From: DATKMG01 sp035541995
GTDB lineage: Bacteria > Acidobacteriota > Terriglobia > Versatilivoradales > Versatilivoraceae
Length of the DNA stretch: 16,657 bases
Assembly (NCBI GenBank): GCA_035541995.1
Contig: DATKMG010000354.1
Span: 1-16,657 of the forward strand
Direction of reading: 5' to 3'
Shown here piece by piece: positions 1 through 7,347 of this stretch (its first letter is position 1; every line of letters starts with the position of its first letter). Under the pieces are notes generated by a model. The model searched no databases and was not told the origin of the DNA. It worked only from the letters and a program-made list of their open reading frames with translations. Both the position numbers and the translations under genes were made by a program.

Positions 1-168
1 CAGGTGAGCTTCCATTCTCCTGTACGGCACTCAGGACCAAACTTCCCGGGAGAATGGGACGGAAAGCATGTATCGACAGAGAGAATACTGGGATTCACAG
101 AGTCCGTGCTCTCGATGGAAGTCGAGACGAGCCAACTGAGTTTGATGAAGGAGGAAGTGTATGCCTGA
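1..168 (+). CDS. 3' end of an unidentified gene (partial)
   Basis: The first reading frame is open from base 1 to a TGA at 166-168 and encodes the last 55 residues of a protein whose start lies outside the window. It begins QVSFHSPVRHSG and ends MKEEVYA. The stop overlaps the next start at 161 by 8 bp, and the next gene's ribosome site (AAGGAGG) lies inside this frame, as in the tightly packed genes elsewhere in the window. No domain is recognisable in the fragment. By position, upstream of scaffold and capsid genes, it could belong to the packaging or portal module, but that is only a guess. Confidence 0.6.
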   Translation, partial: QVSFHSPVRHSGPNFPGEWDGKHVSTERILGFTESVLSMEVETSQLSLMKEEVYA

Positions 169-532
169 CGAGCGACAGAGAAAGCGTTCCGCATTTATCG
201 GAAGAGGTGGGCCGTCGATCTCGCCGCCTCGTCCGGTCCAACATAGCCAGCAGCAACCCGCGCCAATCCCCCAGCAGGCAAGCCCCTATCGGGAAGAACG
301 GGCCCGCCAAGCCGTTCAGCAGCAGATGGCTCCGGTAAGGCGGAAACGCCTCACCGCGGATTCGGGATTCGCTCCAGCCCAAAACACTCCCGTCATGGAC
401 GACCAAGAGATTGAGGATTTCATTTCTGAGGCCGAACGCCGGGAGCCGGGGAGCATGGTGAGGGGGAATGAGAATACCGCAAGCATGATGGTCGGTGGCC
501 CGGGATACAAGGAACCGAAGCCGGGAGTTTAA
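161..532 (+). CDS. Small Gln/Pro/Arg-rich hypothetical protein
   Basis: The frame encodes 123 residues. The ATG at 161 has a strong ribosome site (AAGGAGG, about 147-153) at good spacing. The first half is low in complexity and basic, rich in Gln, Pro and Arg, and looks disordered. The second half has a short acidic stretch (MDDQEIEDFISEAERRE, roughly residues 78-94) that could form a helix, then a Gly/Pro-rich tail. No catalytic motif or membrane segment is visible. The gene overlaps the end of the upstream gene by 8 bp and stops just before the AT-rich dyad at 541-560. The function is unknown; a small virion or assembly accessory protein would fit the composition, but this is inference. Confidence 0.7.
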   Translation: MPDERQRKRSAFIGRGGPSISPPRPVQHSQQQPAPIPQQASPYREERARQAVQQQMAPVRRKRLTADSGFAPAQNTPVMDDQEIEDFISEAERREPGSMVRGNENTASMMVGGPGYKEPKPGV

Positions 533-540
533 CCTTACAG

Positions 541-560
541 TTTTATTGTATTTAATAAAA
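541..560 (+). promoter_or_regulatory. 20-bp AT-rich dyad before a start codon (copy 1)
   Basis: The sequence TTTTATTGTATTTAATAAAA has 7-bp complementary arms (TTTTATT and AATAAAA) around a 6-nt centre, GTATTT. It ends directly against the ATG at 561, where no Shine-Dalgarno motif is present. The exact reverse complement lies at 7328-7347, also directly against an ATG. The placement suggests an operator, a phage-specific promoter or an RNA hairpin controlling initiation. The sequence alone does not decide which. Confidence 0.55.
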
Positions 561-827
561 ATGCTGACCCCTCGCCAACGCCAAGTTCTCAAGCAATTAA
601 CCCTCAGTGGAGAGATGTGGGATGCTCTCCTTCAAGTTCTTGAGGACAAAGCCCAGCACGCCTTGACAGAACAGGATGAGAACGTTGGGGGGAGTTCACC
701 GGACATCGGGCGGGTCATCTTCTTAACAGCCGAGCGCCTTACCTGCACGGGGCTGGCTCAACTCATCTACGACGAAGCAAGAAAGCAACCCGACACGGAG
801 AATCGTCTCAATGATGCAGGGATTTAA
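561..827 (+). CDS. Small hypothetical protein behind the AT-rich dyad
   Basis: The frame from the ATG at 561 encodes 88 residues beginning MLTPRQRQVLKQLTLSGEMW. The frame is open further upstream, to 495, but that would translate the AT-rich dyad and overlap the previous gene, so 561 is preferred even though no Shine-Dalgarno motif precedes it. The product looks helical and acidic with a basic start. The opening LTPRQRQVLKQLTLSG resembles the first helix of some helix-turn-helix proteins, but the rest does not confirm this. The 3' end overlaps the next gene by 17 bp, suggesting translational coupling. The function is unknown. Confidence 0.6.
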   Translation: MLTPRQRQVLKQLTLSGEMWDALLQVLEDKAQHALTEQDENVGGSSPDIGRVIFLTAERLTCTGLAQLIYDEARKQPDTENRLNDAGI

Positions 828-1017
828 GGGCACGGTCCAATTTCCCACGCTGCCCGCCAACTACCAGGAGCGGTCGGTAAGGTATTTGGAATCCCGAACG
901 ATGGCGAGCGCGGTAAGGAAGCTGCTTAATGAAGTCTACCGGGAAGACGGGATCCGCTGCCGAAGGCCAACGAAGGTTGTCGTTAAAATCGAATTTGTAA
1001 GAACAATGGAACCATGA
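811..1017 (+). CDS. Small basic hypothetical protein
   Basis: The frame encodes 68 residues. Two ATG codons in a row (811 and 814) could start it, with GGAG at 797-800 as the likely ribosome site. The product is basic (for example RKLLNEVYREDGIRCRRPTK) and has no recognisable domain. It overlaps the preceding gene by 17 bp and ends 15 bp before the glycosyltransferase at 1033, so it probably belongs to the same transcript. It is short enough for the coding call itself to be uncertain, but the overlap pattern matches real genes nearby. Confidence 0.5.
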   Translation: MMQGFKGTVQFPTLPANYQERSVRYLESRTMASAVRKLLNEVYREDGIRCRRPTKVVVKIEFVRTMEP

Positions 1018-1032
1018 AAGGAATGTCCTGCC

Positions 1033-2112
1033 TTGAAAATCTGCGTGATCTACCCCGGAAGCCTCTACAGTGCGTGGAGCGTGTCTGACGGAATTCCCCG
1101 GACCTTAACCGCAATGGGACATGAAGTCTTGGACTTCGCTCAAGGACGAACGGGAAAAGCCAACTGGTGGGATCGGCTGGACGCCATCAATAAAGCCGAC
1201 CTTGTGATCATGAGCGGCCCCGAGCACTTCTGCAAGAATCCCGGGCTGGAGCAGTTCAAGCAAGCCATTAAGTTCATTACCGTTCCCAAGTTCGGCGTCT
1301 ACCACGAATCAATGCTGCGGGCCGACCAGAACTTCCCATTCCCCGAATTGCTCGACTCGTTCGACCATCACTTCTACCCAGCCATTCAAGATGCCGAAGC
1401 GCTCAGTAATCGGGCAAAAGACCGCTGCACCTGGCTTCCATTTGGCGTTGATACCACAGTCTTTGAGCCTTGGGCCTGTCCACACTGTCACGGATCGGGC
1501 GGAAAGAAGGCGATGATTACCGGACCAGCCGGCAAGATGGCAGGTACGGAACTCTGCCCAATCTGCCACGGCGCCTGCATCGATATAACCCTGAAGACAA
1601 TCCCCTTTGGGTTTATCGGGTTGATGTACGGGAAGCGCAAAGTGTTCATGGATAAGGTCGCCCAGGTTTACGACCTTCCCGTTGAATTGATCTGCGGGAA
1701 TGTGGTGATTCAGGACATCGAGGGTTTGAACCCGTTCATGACGGCGCGTCGTCTCGCATGGAACTACAATCGGATGATGTGCTTCGTCAACCTGCCTTCA
1801 CTCTCCCAACTCATGGTGACGAAGGTCACAGAGGTAATGGCGTGCGGCGTCTGCCTGCTGACTCCGCGGCTGGAAGGCCAGGGAGTGAGAAATATGAAGG
1901 GGTTTGACCACGGCAAGAACATTCTGTTCTATCGGGACGATCCCAAGGACCTCGTTGCAGTCATGCGTGGGGTGATGAAGAATCCCGAGATGGCACAGCA
2001 AATCGGCAAGGAAGCGGCGAAGAGCATCCGGGAACATCACTCACTCAAGGACCGCATGGAGGAACTTCTCTCTAAGTTTGCAAAACCTTCTTTGGTGGAG
2101 GTTAAACAATGA
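1033..2112 (+). CDS. GT4-type glycosyltransferase with a zinc-knuckle insert
   Basis: The 359-residue product looks like a GT-B glycosyltransferase that moves a sugar from a nucleotide donor. The start is a TTG, with AAAGGA upstream and MKICVIYPGS as a typical first strand. The C-terminal half has the features of the glycosyl transferases group 1 family: a VTEVMACGVCLLTP segment (about 265-279), a loop reading KNILFYRDDPKDLVAVM and a final helical tail. Residues 149-182 hold an insert with CPHCHGSG and CPICHGAC, which resembles the zinc-binding CxxCxGxG repeats of DnaJ; this is unusual inside a glycosyltransferase. The 3' end overlaps the next gene as ATGA. The acceptor could be host surface glycan, virion protein or DNA; the sequence does not say which. 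Confidence 0.8.
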   Translation: MKICVIYPGSLYSAWSVSDGIPRTLTAMGHEVLDFAQGRTGKANWWDRLDAINKADLVIMSGPEHFCKNPGLEQFKQAIKFITVPKFGVYHESMLRADQNFPFPELLDSFDHHFYPAIQDAEALSNRAKDRCTWLPFGVDTTVFEPWACPHCHGSGGKKAMITGPAGKMAGTELCPICHGACIDITLKTIPFGFIGLMYGKRKVFMDKVAQVYDLPVELICGNVVIQDIEGLNPFMTARRLAWNYNRMMCFVNLPSLSQLMVTKVTEVMACGVCLLTPRLEGQGVRNMKGFDHGKNILFYRDDPKDLVAVMRGVMKNPEMAQQIGKEAAKSIREHHSLKDRMEELLSKFAKPSLVEVKQ

Positions 2113-2462
2113 ATATCAGCCGCTTGCAATTAATTGGCCAAGGTGAGATGCTCCCGCGCTTCTATCGAGTGGCCTATTATGATCCATGTAGGGAATTGGC
2201 CGTATGCTTTCCATTTGGGATTCACTGGATCGTGATGTTCGCTCACTGGCTCTATGAAGCGACAATCATTTACAACCCAACCAGATTGGAGAAGTACATT
2301 CAGGAAGCCTACCGTCGAGGGAAAGCAGAACAGCTTGAAAACGATAATCAAATTCTTTATTACCATACAGGGCACAGTAATGCCATAGAGAAATACACGA
2401 GGCTTAAAAAAGAGGATGAATCTCGTCGCGGACTGAAAAAACAAATCGAGTGGTTAAAGTAG
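2109..2462 (+). CDS. Hypothetical protein with a hydrophobic segment
   Basis: The frame encodes 117 residues. Its ATG overlaps the TGA of the glycosyltransferase and has GGAGG at good spacing, so the start is well supported. A hydrophobic, aromatic-rich stretch at about residues 31-55 (around FPFGIHWIVMFAHWLY) may touch a membrane or form a buried core. The C-terminal half is charged and helical, rich in Lys and Glu (RLKKEDESRRGLKKQIEWLK). Base composition is visibly more AT-rich than in the glycosyltransferase before it, which hints at a separate origin. No family is recognised. Confidence 0.6.
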   Translation: MNISRLQLIGQGEMLPRFYRVAYYDPCRELAVCFPFGIHWIVMFAHWLYEATIIYNPTRLEKYIQEAYRRGKAEQLENDNQILYYHTGHSNAIEKYTRLKKEDESRRGLKKQIEWLK

Positions 2463-2502
2463 GAACTTGCCAAGGCCACTCTTGCGCCAACGAAGAAATG
2501 GA

Positions 2503-2655
2503 ATGTCTGACTTAATTGGGGTTGCCATCCTAATAGCGCTTCTCGTGCTCATCGTTAAGGACGCTGGGACGCGAAGCCGTAATACTCCGAAGAGTCCGGA
2601 CGAAGAATTTCTGCAAGCGGCGAGGATCAAACCGCCGTGGAAAGAGGGAAGATGA
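2503..2655 (+). CDS. Small single-span membrane protein
   Basis: From the ATG at 2503 the frame encodes 50 residues starting MSDLIGVAILIALLVLIVKD. Residues 4-18 form one clear transmembrane helix, followed by a short polar tail. An upstream TTG at 2467 would add 12 basic residues; the ATG is preferred because it leaves a typical small membrane protein, although both have weak ribosome sites. The stop overlaps the next small gene as ATGA. Small single-span proteins are common in phage accessory regions, with roles from lysis to superinfection control, but nothing here identifies one. Confidence 0.5.
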   Translation: MSDLIGVAILIALLVLIVKDAGTRSRNTPKSPDEEFLQAARIKPPWKEGR

Positions 2656-2783
2656 AAGTAGAAATCGAGATTAATCGCGGCACAACTCACCTGACGGTGA
2701 ACATTCCTGAATCAGTTGATAAGTTGGTCGAGGCTGCTACTGAACTCTTCAAGGCAATAACCGAAAAGTTGAAAGAGGAATAA
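2652..2783 (+). CDS. Tiny 43-residue hypothetical protein
   Basis: This short frame starts at an ATG overlapping the TGA of the previous gene, has a GAGGGAAG ribosome site, and ends with TAA directly against the ATG of the epimerase at 2784. The product begins MKVEIEINRGTTHLTV and continues with an amphipathic, Lys/Glu-rich helix to its end (KLVEAATELFKAITEKLKEE), so it would fold as two strands and a helix. It fills the gap between neighbours exactly, which argues that it is translated. No family is recognised. Confidence 0.55.
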   Translation: MKVEIEINRGTTHLTVNIPESVDKLVEAATELFKAITEKLKEE

Positions 2784-3641
2784 ATGAAAACCGCACTCGT
2801 CATCGGCGGGGCCGGATTTGTGGGAAGGCATCTTATCCCTTTATTGGTAAGCTCTGAATTTAGGGTGGTATCGTGTGACCCAGCATTTCCTTGTCGTCCC
2901 AAGACTAAGCATTCTATTGATGAAATTCCACTTGCGTTTGGAAACGTAGATTGGTCAGCGTTTCAGTTTGATATCATCGTCCACCTTGGCGCCCACATCC
3001 AGGACATCTCCGAGCGTGAGAAGGGCGACATCGAGAAGTATCAGGACATTGGCCTTGATCTCGCGGTGATGCGCTACGTGGCTGCGCACCCTCCAAAGGA
3101 ATGCTTCATTTACCCGTCAAGTTGCTCGATAGACTCAGCCGAGACAGACCCATACGCCTTTTCCAAGACGGTAGGCGAGCGCATGGCCATGGCGTTGCAT
3201 AAACAGGGAATCCCGGTGGTTATCCTTCGCCCGTTTAGTGGCTACGGCGGAGACCAGGCCGAGTCTTACCCATTTTCAGCCATCCTTTCCCGCGCTATGG
3301 CCAAGCATAATCCCTTGACCGTCTGGGGGAACGGCCGACAGGTGCGGGACTGGATTGAAATATCCGACTTGGCAAAAGCTTTCCTCTGGGCCATTGATCA
3401 TGCCCCGCGTGGAACTCCAGTGGATATCGGCACTGGAATTGGGACCTCCCTCTTCATGTTGGCGCAGAAAATAGCTGAAGGGGTTGGGTATTCTCCAACG
3501 ATCACAGCCGACACCTCAAAGCCTGCTTCTTCAATGCGCCGGATTGCGGATATTACCTTGGCCGAAACATTTGGATTCGAGGCCAACATTTTGCTGGAAG
3601 AAGGGATTAGCAGGGCAATCTTTGAAAGGACGAAGCGATGA
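2784..3641 (+). CDS. NAD-dependent epimerase/dehydratase (extended SDR family)
   Basis: The 285-residue product is an extended short-chain dehydrogenase of the kind that epimerises, dehydrates or reduces nucleotide-sugars. The NAD(P)-binding GGAGFVG motif lies at residues 8-14. The catalytic serine region (YPSSCS) is at about 110-115 and the YxxxK pair is Y124 and K128. RPFSGYG (149-155) and RDWIEISDLAKA (188-199) are typical of the substrate domain. The ATG has AGAGGA at good spacing. At 285 residues it is slightly shorter than most nucleotide-sugar epimerases. Its neighbours are glycosyltransferases and a methyltransferase, so it probably prepares a sugar donor for them. The exact substrate cannot be read from the sequence. 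Confidence 0.88.
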   Translation: MKTALVIGGAGFVGRHLIPLLVSSEFRVVSCDPAFPCRPKTKHSIDEIPLAFGNVDWSAFQFDIIVHLGAHIQDISEREKGDIEKYQDIGLDLAVMRYVAAHPPKECFIYPSSCSIDSAETDPYAFSKTVGERMAMALHKQGIPVVILRPFSGYGGDQAESYPFSAILSRAMAKHNPLTVWGNGRQVRDWIEISDLAKAFLWAIDHAPRGTPVDIGTGIGTSLFMLAQKIAEGVGYSPTITADTSKPASSMRRIADITLAETFGFEANILLEEGISRAIFERTKR

Positions 3642-4279
3642 ACGGTTGTCTGATAGTGGACGCTGGTTGCCGGCTGGGCCCCCCTTCCGCCTGGGAGAAA
3701 ATCGGGGCGGAGGTTATAGGCTTCGATCCCGATCCTGATGAGTGCGCACGCCTCGGAGAAATACACCCCAACCACACGTTCATTCCCCTGGCCTTGGACA
3801 TTGAGTCAAACTCCAGAAACTTCTGGATTACGGAGAATTCTGAGTGTGGTTCGTTCTATCGACCCGACCAAACTTTATTATCCAACGGATTCGCTGGACA
3901 CCGAATCGTCGGACAGAAGGAAGTTCCTACAGTTGACCTCGATAGCTGGATGGAAGTTAATCGTCCTGGTAGGTCCGTTGACCTTTTGAAGCTGGATACC
4001 CAGGGATCAGAGCTTGACATCCTGAAAGGCTCCATCAAGACAATCGGTAAAACCCTATGGATTGTGGTGGAGGTTGAATTCCATCCACTGTATGAAGGCC
4101 AGCCGCTATTCTCCGATGTTGATTTGTTCCTACGTCAGTATGGATTCAATTTGTGGAACTTTGGTGATGTAAACTGCCGCCATGGGCAGATGATTTGGGC
4201 TGATGCCTACTACTTCAAGCCTCCACTGGAGGGAAAGACTCTTGAATTGGGAAGGATGATTCAATGTCCAAACCTATGA
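3638..4279 (+). CDS. FkbM-type SAM-dependent methyltransferase
   Basis: The 213-residue product is a class I methyltransferase. VDAGCRLG (residues 7-14) is the SAM-binding loop and the acidic residue after the second strand is D30. The stretch DLLKLDTQGSELDILKG (115-131) followed by VEVEF (144-148) is the signature of the FkbM family, whose members O-methylate sugars and polyketides. The gene overlaps the epimerase as ATGA and the next gene by 16 bp. In a sugar island it most likely caps or decorates a sugar hydroxyl, but the acceptor is inferred from context only. Confidence 0.85.
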   Translation: MNGCLIVDAGCRLGPPSAWEKIGAEVIGFDPDPDECARLGEIHPNHTFIPLALDIESNSRNFWITENSECGSFYRPDQTLLSNGFAGHRIVGQKEVPTVDLDSWMEVNRPGRSVDLLKLDTQGSELDILKGSIKTIGKTLWIVVEVEFHPLYEGQPLFSDVDLFLRQYGFNLWNFGDVNCRHGQMIWADAYYFKPPLEGKTLELGRMIQCPNL

Positions 4280-4947
4280 TCTCGCTTTTGCACGCAACTG
4301 CCCAGCCGGGAACGTGCGAGGAAACAGCCCGTAGGTGGTTTGAGCGAGCGTACCACTCCCACGCTTTCCCAATTGAGCATGTGATGGCATGTGAATACGT
4401 CTCCTTTCCAAAGTGTCCGCATAGTCCATTCATTACCAACCAAGTTCTTATCGTCTCGGGTGGAAGCCCTGTTTCGGGCTGGAACTCTGCTGCTGAGTTT
4501 TCCAAGGGAAAGATTCTAGTGATGATGGCTGATGACCTGTATCCTTCCGAACATTGGGACAGGGAGATCATGGACGCAATTCCTGATCCTGAGGCTGCGG
4601 CGGTTCTCTGGGTTACGACCTTGGACGACCATGGAAAAGACTTGTGGCCCGACATTATTACCCATCCAGTCGTGACGCGGGCATACCTTAACCGCTACGG
4701 ATACTTTCTCCACCCAGCGTATTACGCAAGATTTAGCGACCTAGAGTTTAGCGACAAGGCGAAGCAAGATGGTGTTGTGATCGACCGCCGCGGAAAGATC
4801 ATCTGGCGCCATGAAGACCACCAGGTTCCCGGCAATTGGCATCCCACGACATCCCGGATCAATGCGTTGCATGGAATGGACAATCAGACCTACATCAAGC
4901 GGCAAGCAGCGGGATTTCCAAAGGAGTGGGCGGTATGGAGACCGTAA
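4264..4947 (+). CDS. GT2-like (GT-A fold) glycosyltransferase
   Basis: The 227-residue product starts with a first strand (MISLLHATAQP) typical of GT-A enzymes. GWNSAAEFSKGKILVMMADD (72-91) matches the helix, strand and metal-binding acidic motif of family 2 glycosyltransferases, with DD at 90-91. A later segment, HPAYYARFSDLEFSDKAK, resembles the acceptor-side region with its acidic residues. The start has GGAAGGA upstream. It overlaps its neighbours on both sides (16 bp and 13 bp). It is shorter than many GT2 enzymes and may be a single-domain transferase. Donor and acceptor are unknown. Confidence 0.72.
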   Translation: MSKPMISLLHATAQPGTCEETARRWFERAYHSHAFPIEHVMACEYVSFPKCPHSPFITNQVLIVSGGSPVSGWNSAAEFSKGKILVMMADDLYPSEHWDREIMDAIPDPEAAAVLWVTTLDDHGKDLWPDIITHPVVTRAYLNRYGYFLHPAYYARFSDLEFSDKAKQDGVVIDRRGKIIWRHEDHQVPGNWHPTTSRINALHGMDNQTYIKRQAAGFPKEWAVWRP

Positions 4948-5510
4948 GGTTCTCAGTCCTTGTGCCCACGATGGGACGCCTGAGCCTCACAGACACGCTC
5001 CGAAGCATTATCCAGCAGCCCTTGATGCCGGGAGACGAAGTTCTAGTGATCGGGGATTTGAACCATGGATGCAACCCGGGCAGGGACATCATGAACGAGT
5101 TTGGACCGCAATTCTTTTACTACTCGTGCGGAGGCGCAAAGAATGCTTGGGGTGGTCCTCAGCGGAATCTTGGACTAACCGTCGCAAAGGGAAGCTGGTT
5201 AACCTACATGGACGACGACGACTTGATGGCTCCGTACACTCTTGAAATCATGCGGGGACTCTGTGCGAACCATACTGACAGGCCGATCATGACGCGAATG
5301 CGCTGGCCGGATGGAAAGGCCCTAGAGTCAATGGTTGGCGGGCAATGTTTGTGGGTTCCAAATGTCCCGTATAAGGTCGGATTCTTCGGAAACGAATATT
5401 GCGGCGACCAGACGTGGATTGAGACCACGATGAGTAAGTACCAGCCGAAAAAACCTTTGTCAGTCGAAGTCATAACGTGCTTATATAGTGGGCAGCACCG
5501 CGAGGGATAA
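4935..5510 (+). CDS. GT2 glycosyltransferase
   Basis: The 191-residue product is a compact GT2 enzyme. FSVLVPTMGR (6-15) is the first strand and nucleotide-binding turn; RNLGLTVAKGSWLTYMDDDD (77-96) contains the characteristic helix and the DxD-type metal site. The ATG at 4935 is chosen because AAGGAG at 4921-4926 is correctly spaced and MxxxRFSVLVPT is the canonical opening; the frame is open upstream to 4836 but those residues do not look like a GT2 start. The stop overlaps the next start by one base (TAATG). It probably works with the preceding transferase on the same glycan. Confidence 0.85.
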   Translation: METVRFSVLVPTMGRLSLTDTLRSIIQQPLMPGDEVLVIGDLNHGCNPGRDIMNEFGPQFFYYSCGGAKNAWGGPQRNLGLTVAKGSWLTYMDDDDLMAPYTLEIMRGLCANHTDRPIMTRMRWPDGKALESMVGGQCLWVPNVPYKVGFFGNEYCGDQTWIETTMSKYQPKKPLSVEVITCLYSGQHREG

Positions 5511-5911
5511 TGCCAAAAGAAATCAAAATCGCTTGGTTCGACTTCGATTCCACGCTCAATCAATCCCGGGCTGAGGGAGAACTCGGCTATCCCAGCCTGA
5601 AATGCTTGAACCTGATGGGATGGATGAAGAAGAAGGGTTACAAAATCTACATCCTGACCGCCCGCAAAGACTTGGACGAAGTTCGGAAGTGGTGTAAGGC
5701 GTTTGGGATTGAGACAGACGAAATCACGAACACGAAACCACCGGCCGACGTGGGCTTCGATGATCGCGTTGTCACGTTCTCAGACGACCGGAAAGTAGAA
5801 GCAATGATCGAAGACGCCACTGAAATTCTGGAAGGGAAGAAGCCGCACACCTCGGCCCCGCGCCGTCCAAGTTCGAAAGCGAAAGCGTTTGTGGGAAGGA
5901 TCTCGCAGTGA
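5510..5911 (+). CDS. HAD-superfamily phosphatase
   Basis: The 133-residue product has the HAD catalytic motif WFDFDST (residues 9-15, with D11 as likely nucleophile and D13 as acid/base), motif II in YILTAR (T50), a possible motif III lysine at K76 and the acidic pair FDDR (83-86). It lacks a sizeable cap domain, as in small phosphatases acting on open or polymeric substrates such as polynucleotide 3'-phosphates. In this island it could equally dephosphorylate a sugar phosphate. The start overlaps the GT2 stop by one base and the stop overlaps the next GTG start. Confidence 0.8.
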   Translation: MPKEIKIAWFDFDSTLNQSRAEGELGYPSLKCLNLMGWMKKKGYKIYILTARKDLDEVRKWCKAFGIETDEITNTKPPADVGFDDRVVTFSDDRKVEAMIEDATEILEGKKPHTSAPRRPSSKAKAFVGRISQ

Positions 5912-6168
5912 CCATCTACAAAGACAAAACCCTTGAAGGCGAAGTCCTGATCTTGGAAGAGTGCATCTTCATGCGCTGCGAGTTGAAGCGCTGCGACCTG
6001 TTCTATTCGGGCGGAGACTTCAATTTTGTTGAAAGCCGGATTGAAGATTGCAGGGTCCACTCCCGCGGCCCAGCCGGAAACACGGTAAAACTCCTTGAAT
6101 TCATGGGAAGTCTGAAGCAATGCAACTGTAAATCTCAACCCGTGGAGCCTTCTTCACTGGTGAATTGA
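5908..6168 (+). CDS. Pentapeptide-repeat-like small protein
   Basis: The 86-residue product begins at a GTG that overlaps the previous stop (GTGA), with GGAAGGA upstream. Residues 9-50 show regularly spaced Leu/Phe and Cys/Arg positions (LEECIFMRCELKRCDLFYS, then FNFVESRIEDCRV), which resemble the A(D/N)LxX pattern of pentapeptide-repeat beta-helices. The repeats are few and degenerate, so the assignment is tentative. A short right-handed beta-helix of this sort can serve as a protein interaction surface. The C-terminus is polar and unstructured. Confidence 0.55.
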   Translation: MTIYKDKTLEGEVLILEECIFMRCELKRCDLFYSGGDFNFVESRIEDCRVHSRGPAGNTVKLLEFMGSLKQCNCKSQPVEPSSLVN

Positions 6169-6174
6169 GGGAAA

Positions 6175-6468
6175 ATGAGAGAGTTTTTTCTGAGATTGAG
6201 ATTGGCTTTAACTCCTGGTGTTTGTGGTAAGCATAAACTTCGCCACACTTACTCATTGAAACTTGGTTACCACGCCTGTCCTCGATGTGTTTTGGATCAA
6301 GCAAAGGAATTACTGGTCGATGCTTTGGAAAACGGATCTGTCCCTGCTCCGGGACTTGAAGCCAGAATAAAACAAGAAGAGGAAACCTGTAGCTGGTTTT
6401 CCGTTCCTTACAATCAACCTCTTCCAAAAAGTTGGACAGAAAGGTCAACCACTTTTCATGGAATATAA
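6175..6468 (+). CDS. Hypothetical protein with a CxxC motif
   Basis: The frame encodes 97 residues from an ATG preceded by GAGGG. The start is hydrophobic and basic (MREFFLRLRLAL). Residues 17-38 carry a Cys, His and a CPRC pair that could bind zinc (VCGKHKLRHTYSL then HACPRC). Base composition is more AT-rich than in the methyltransferase that follows, similar to 2109-2462 and the radical SAM gene, which suggests a recently acquired accessory gene. The 3' end overlaps the methyltransferase by 11 bp. No family is recognised. Confidence 0.6.
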   Translation: MREFFLRLRLALTPGVCGKHKLRHTYSLKLGYHACPRCVLDQAKELLVDALENGSVPAPGLEARIKQEEETCSWFSVPYNQPLPKSWTERSTTFHGI

Positions 6469-7327
6469 ACTCTTCGACACTCCACAGTTCCACGACGCGG
6501 CATTCTATGCCGACCGGCTAGTCTCGGACCACATCAACGAGCCGGGACACCAACCCCGAATGCTCAGGGCATTACGCGAAGTCCAGTACCTCGTAAAGAA
6601 CTTCCCTATTCACTCGCTGGCCGACTTTGGAGCCGGAAACGGTGGATTCCTGAATGAGGTTCGAAAGCGGCATCCCCACCTTCAGTTGTGGGGATACGAT
6701 ATGCAGCCTTCGAATATTCAGTGGGCGAAGGAGAAGTATGGAGTTCCCGTCTATTCCTCGGACATCACGAATCCAACCGCCGCAGCCGACGCCGCCGATA
6801 TTGTTGTGCTCACTGAAACTCTTGAGCATTTGGTAGATCCTCATGGGTTTCTTCGCAATCTATTCTCTGGCGACGGAGCCGACGCTCGCTATGTCGTGGC
6901 TTCCTCCCCCGCGAACGAGACTCCCGAGCACCACTACGAGTTCCACCTCTGGGCCTGGACCGAAACGAGTTTCCCTGATATGTTCCGTGCGGCTGGCTGG
7001 ACCGTCGAAAAGCACTATGTTGAGGGAGGCACACAATTTGTCGTAGCCTCACGCGCTCCCATGTCTCCCGAAGATGTGACCAAAACCCGAAAGCGTGTGG
7101 TGGACTATCTGATAAAGACGGAGAGGCATAAGCAGCGCATCCTGGAGATTGGGGGATACCAAGTAGCAGGATTCTTCGCCATGGGCCACTTTGCCTTTGC
7201 GCAGTTGGAAGATCCCGAGGAAGCAATTGCAGCGCAGAAGATGTATCCCTGGCTCACGGTGAGTACCCGAGATTGGGACATTGACGCCGATATCATTGTG
7301 GAAGGTACCGAAGTCCTCGTGAAGTAG
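6458..7327 (+). CDS. Class I SAM-dependent methyltransferase
   Basis: The 289-residue product has a clear SAM-binding loop, LADFGAGNGG (54-63), an acidic residue after the second strand (D81 in GYDMQ), SDITN at 101-105 and VLTETLEHL (117-125), the order seen in Methyltransf_11/23-type enzymes. The C-terminal third, after about residue 190, is an additional helical and beta segment of unknown role. Proteins of this type in sugar clusters methylate sugars or small lipids, but nucleic-acid or protein targets are not excluded. The gene ends directly against the second AT-rich dyad at 7328. Confidence 0.82.
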   Translation: MEYKLFDTPQFHDAAFYADRLVSDHINEPGHQPRMLRALREVQYLVKNFPIHSLADFGAGNGGFLNEVRKRHPHLQLWGYDMQPSNIQWAKEKYGVPVYSSDITNPTAAADAADIVVLTETLEHLVDPHGFLRNLFSGDGADARYVVASSPANETPEHHYEFHLWAWTETSFPDMFRAAGWTVEKHYVEGGTQFVVASRAPMSPEDVTKTRKRVVDYLIKTERHKQRILEIGGYQVAGFFAMGHFAFAQLEDPEEAIAAQKMYPWLTVSTRDWDIDADIIVEGTEVLVK

Positions 7328-7347
7328 TTTTATTAAATACAATAAAA
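7328..7347 (+). promoter_or_regulatory. 20-bp AT-rich dyad before a start codon (copy 2, inverted)
   Basis: TTTTATTAAATACAATAAAA is the exact reverse complement of the element at 541-560. The arms are the same and only the 6-nt centre distinguishes the two orientations. It fills the whole gap between the methyltransferase stop (7325-7327) and the radical SAM ATG (7348). No Shine-Dalgarno motif precedes that ATG either. Confidence 0.55.

Noticed and set aside
12..57. Inverted repeat CCATTCTCC (12-20) with GGAGAATGG (49-57) as a terminator or structured RNA
   Set aside because: It lies inside an open coding frame that continues to 168, the loop is long and no T tract follows.
54..338. A 94-residue frame starting at 54
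   Set aside because: It overlaps two better supported frames, lacks a ribosome site and has no protein-like features.
95..592. Long antisense frame in the first 600 bases
   Set aside because: It is a shadow of the + strand genes, with no ribosome site and no recognisable sequence.
541..7347. A transposon bounded by the two AT-rich dyads
   Set aside because: No transposase or recombinase lies between them, no target duplication is seen, and both elements touch start codons, which fits regulation better.
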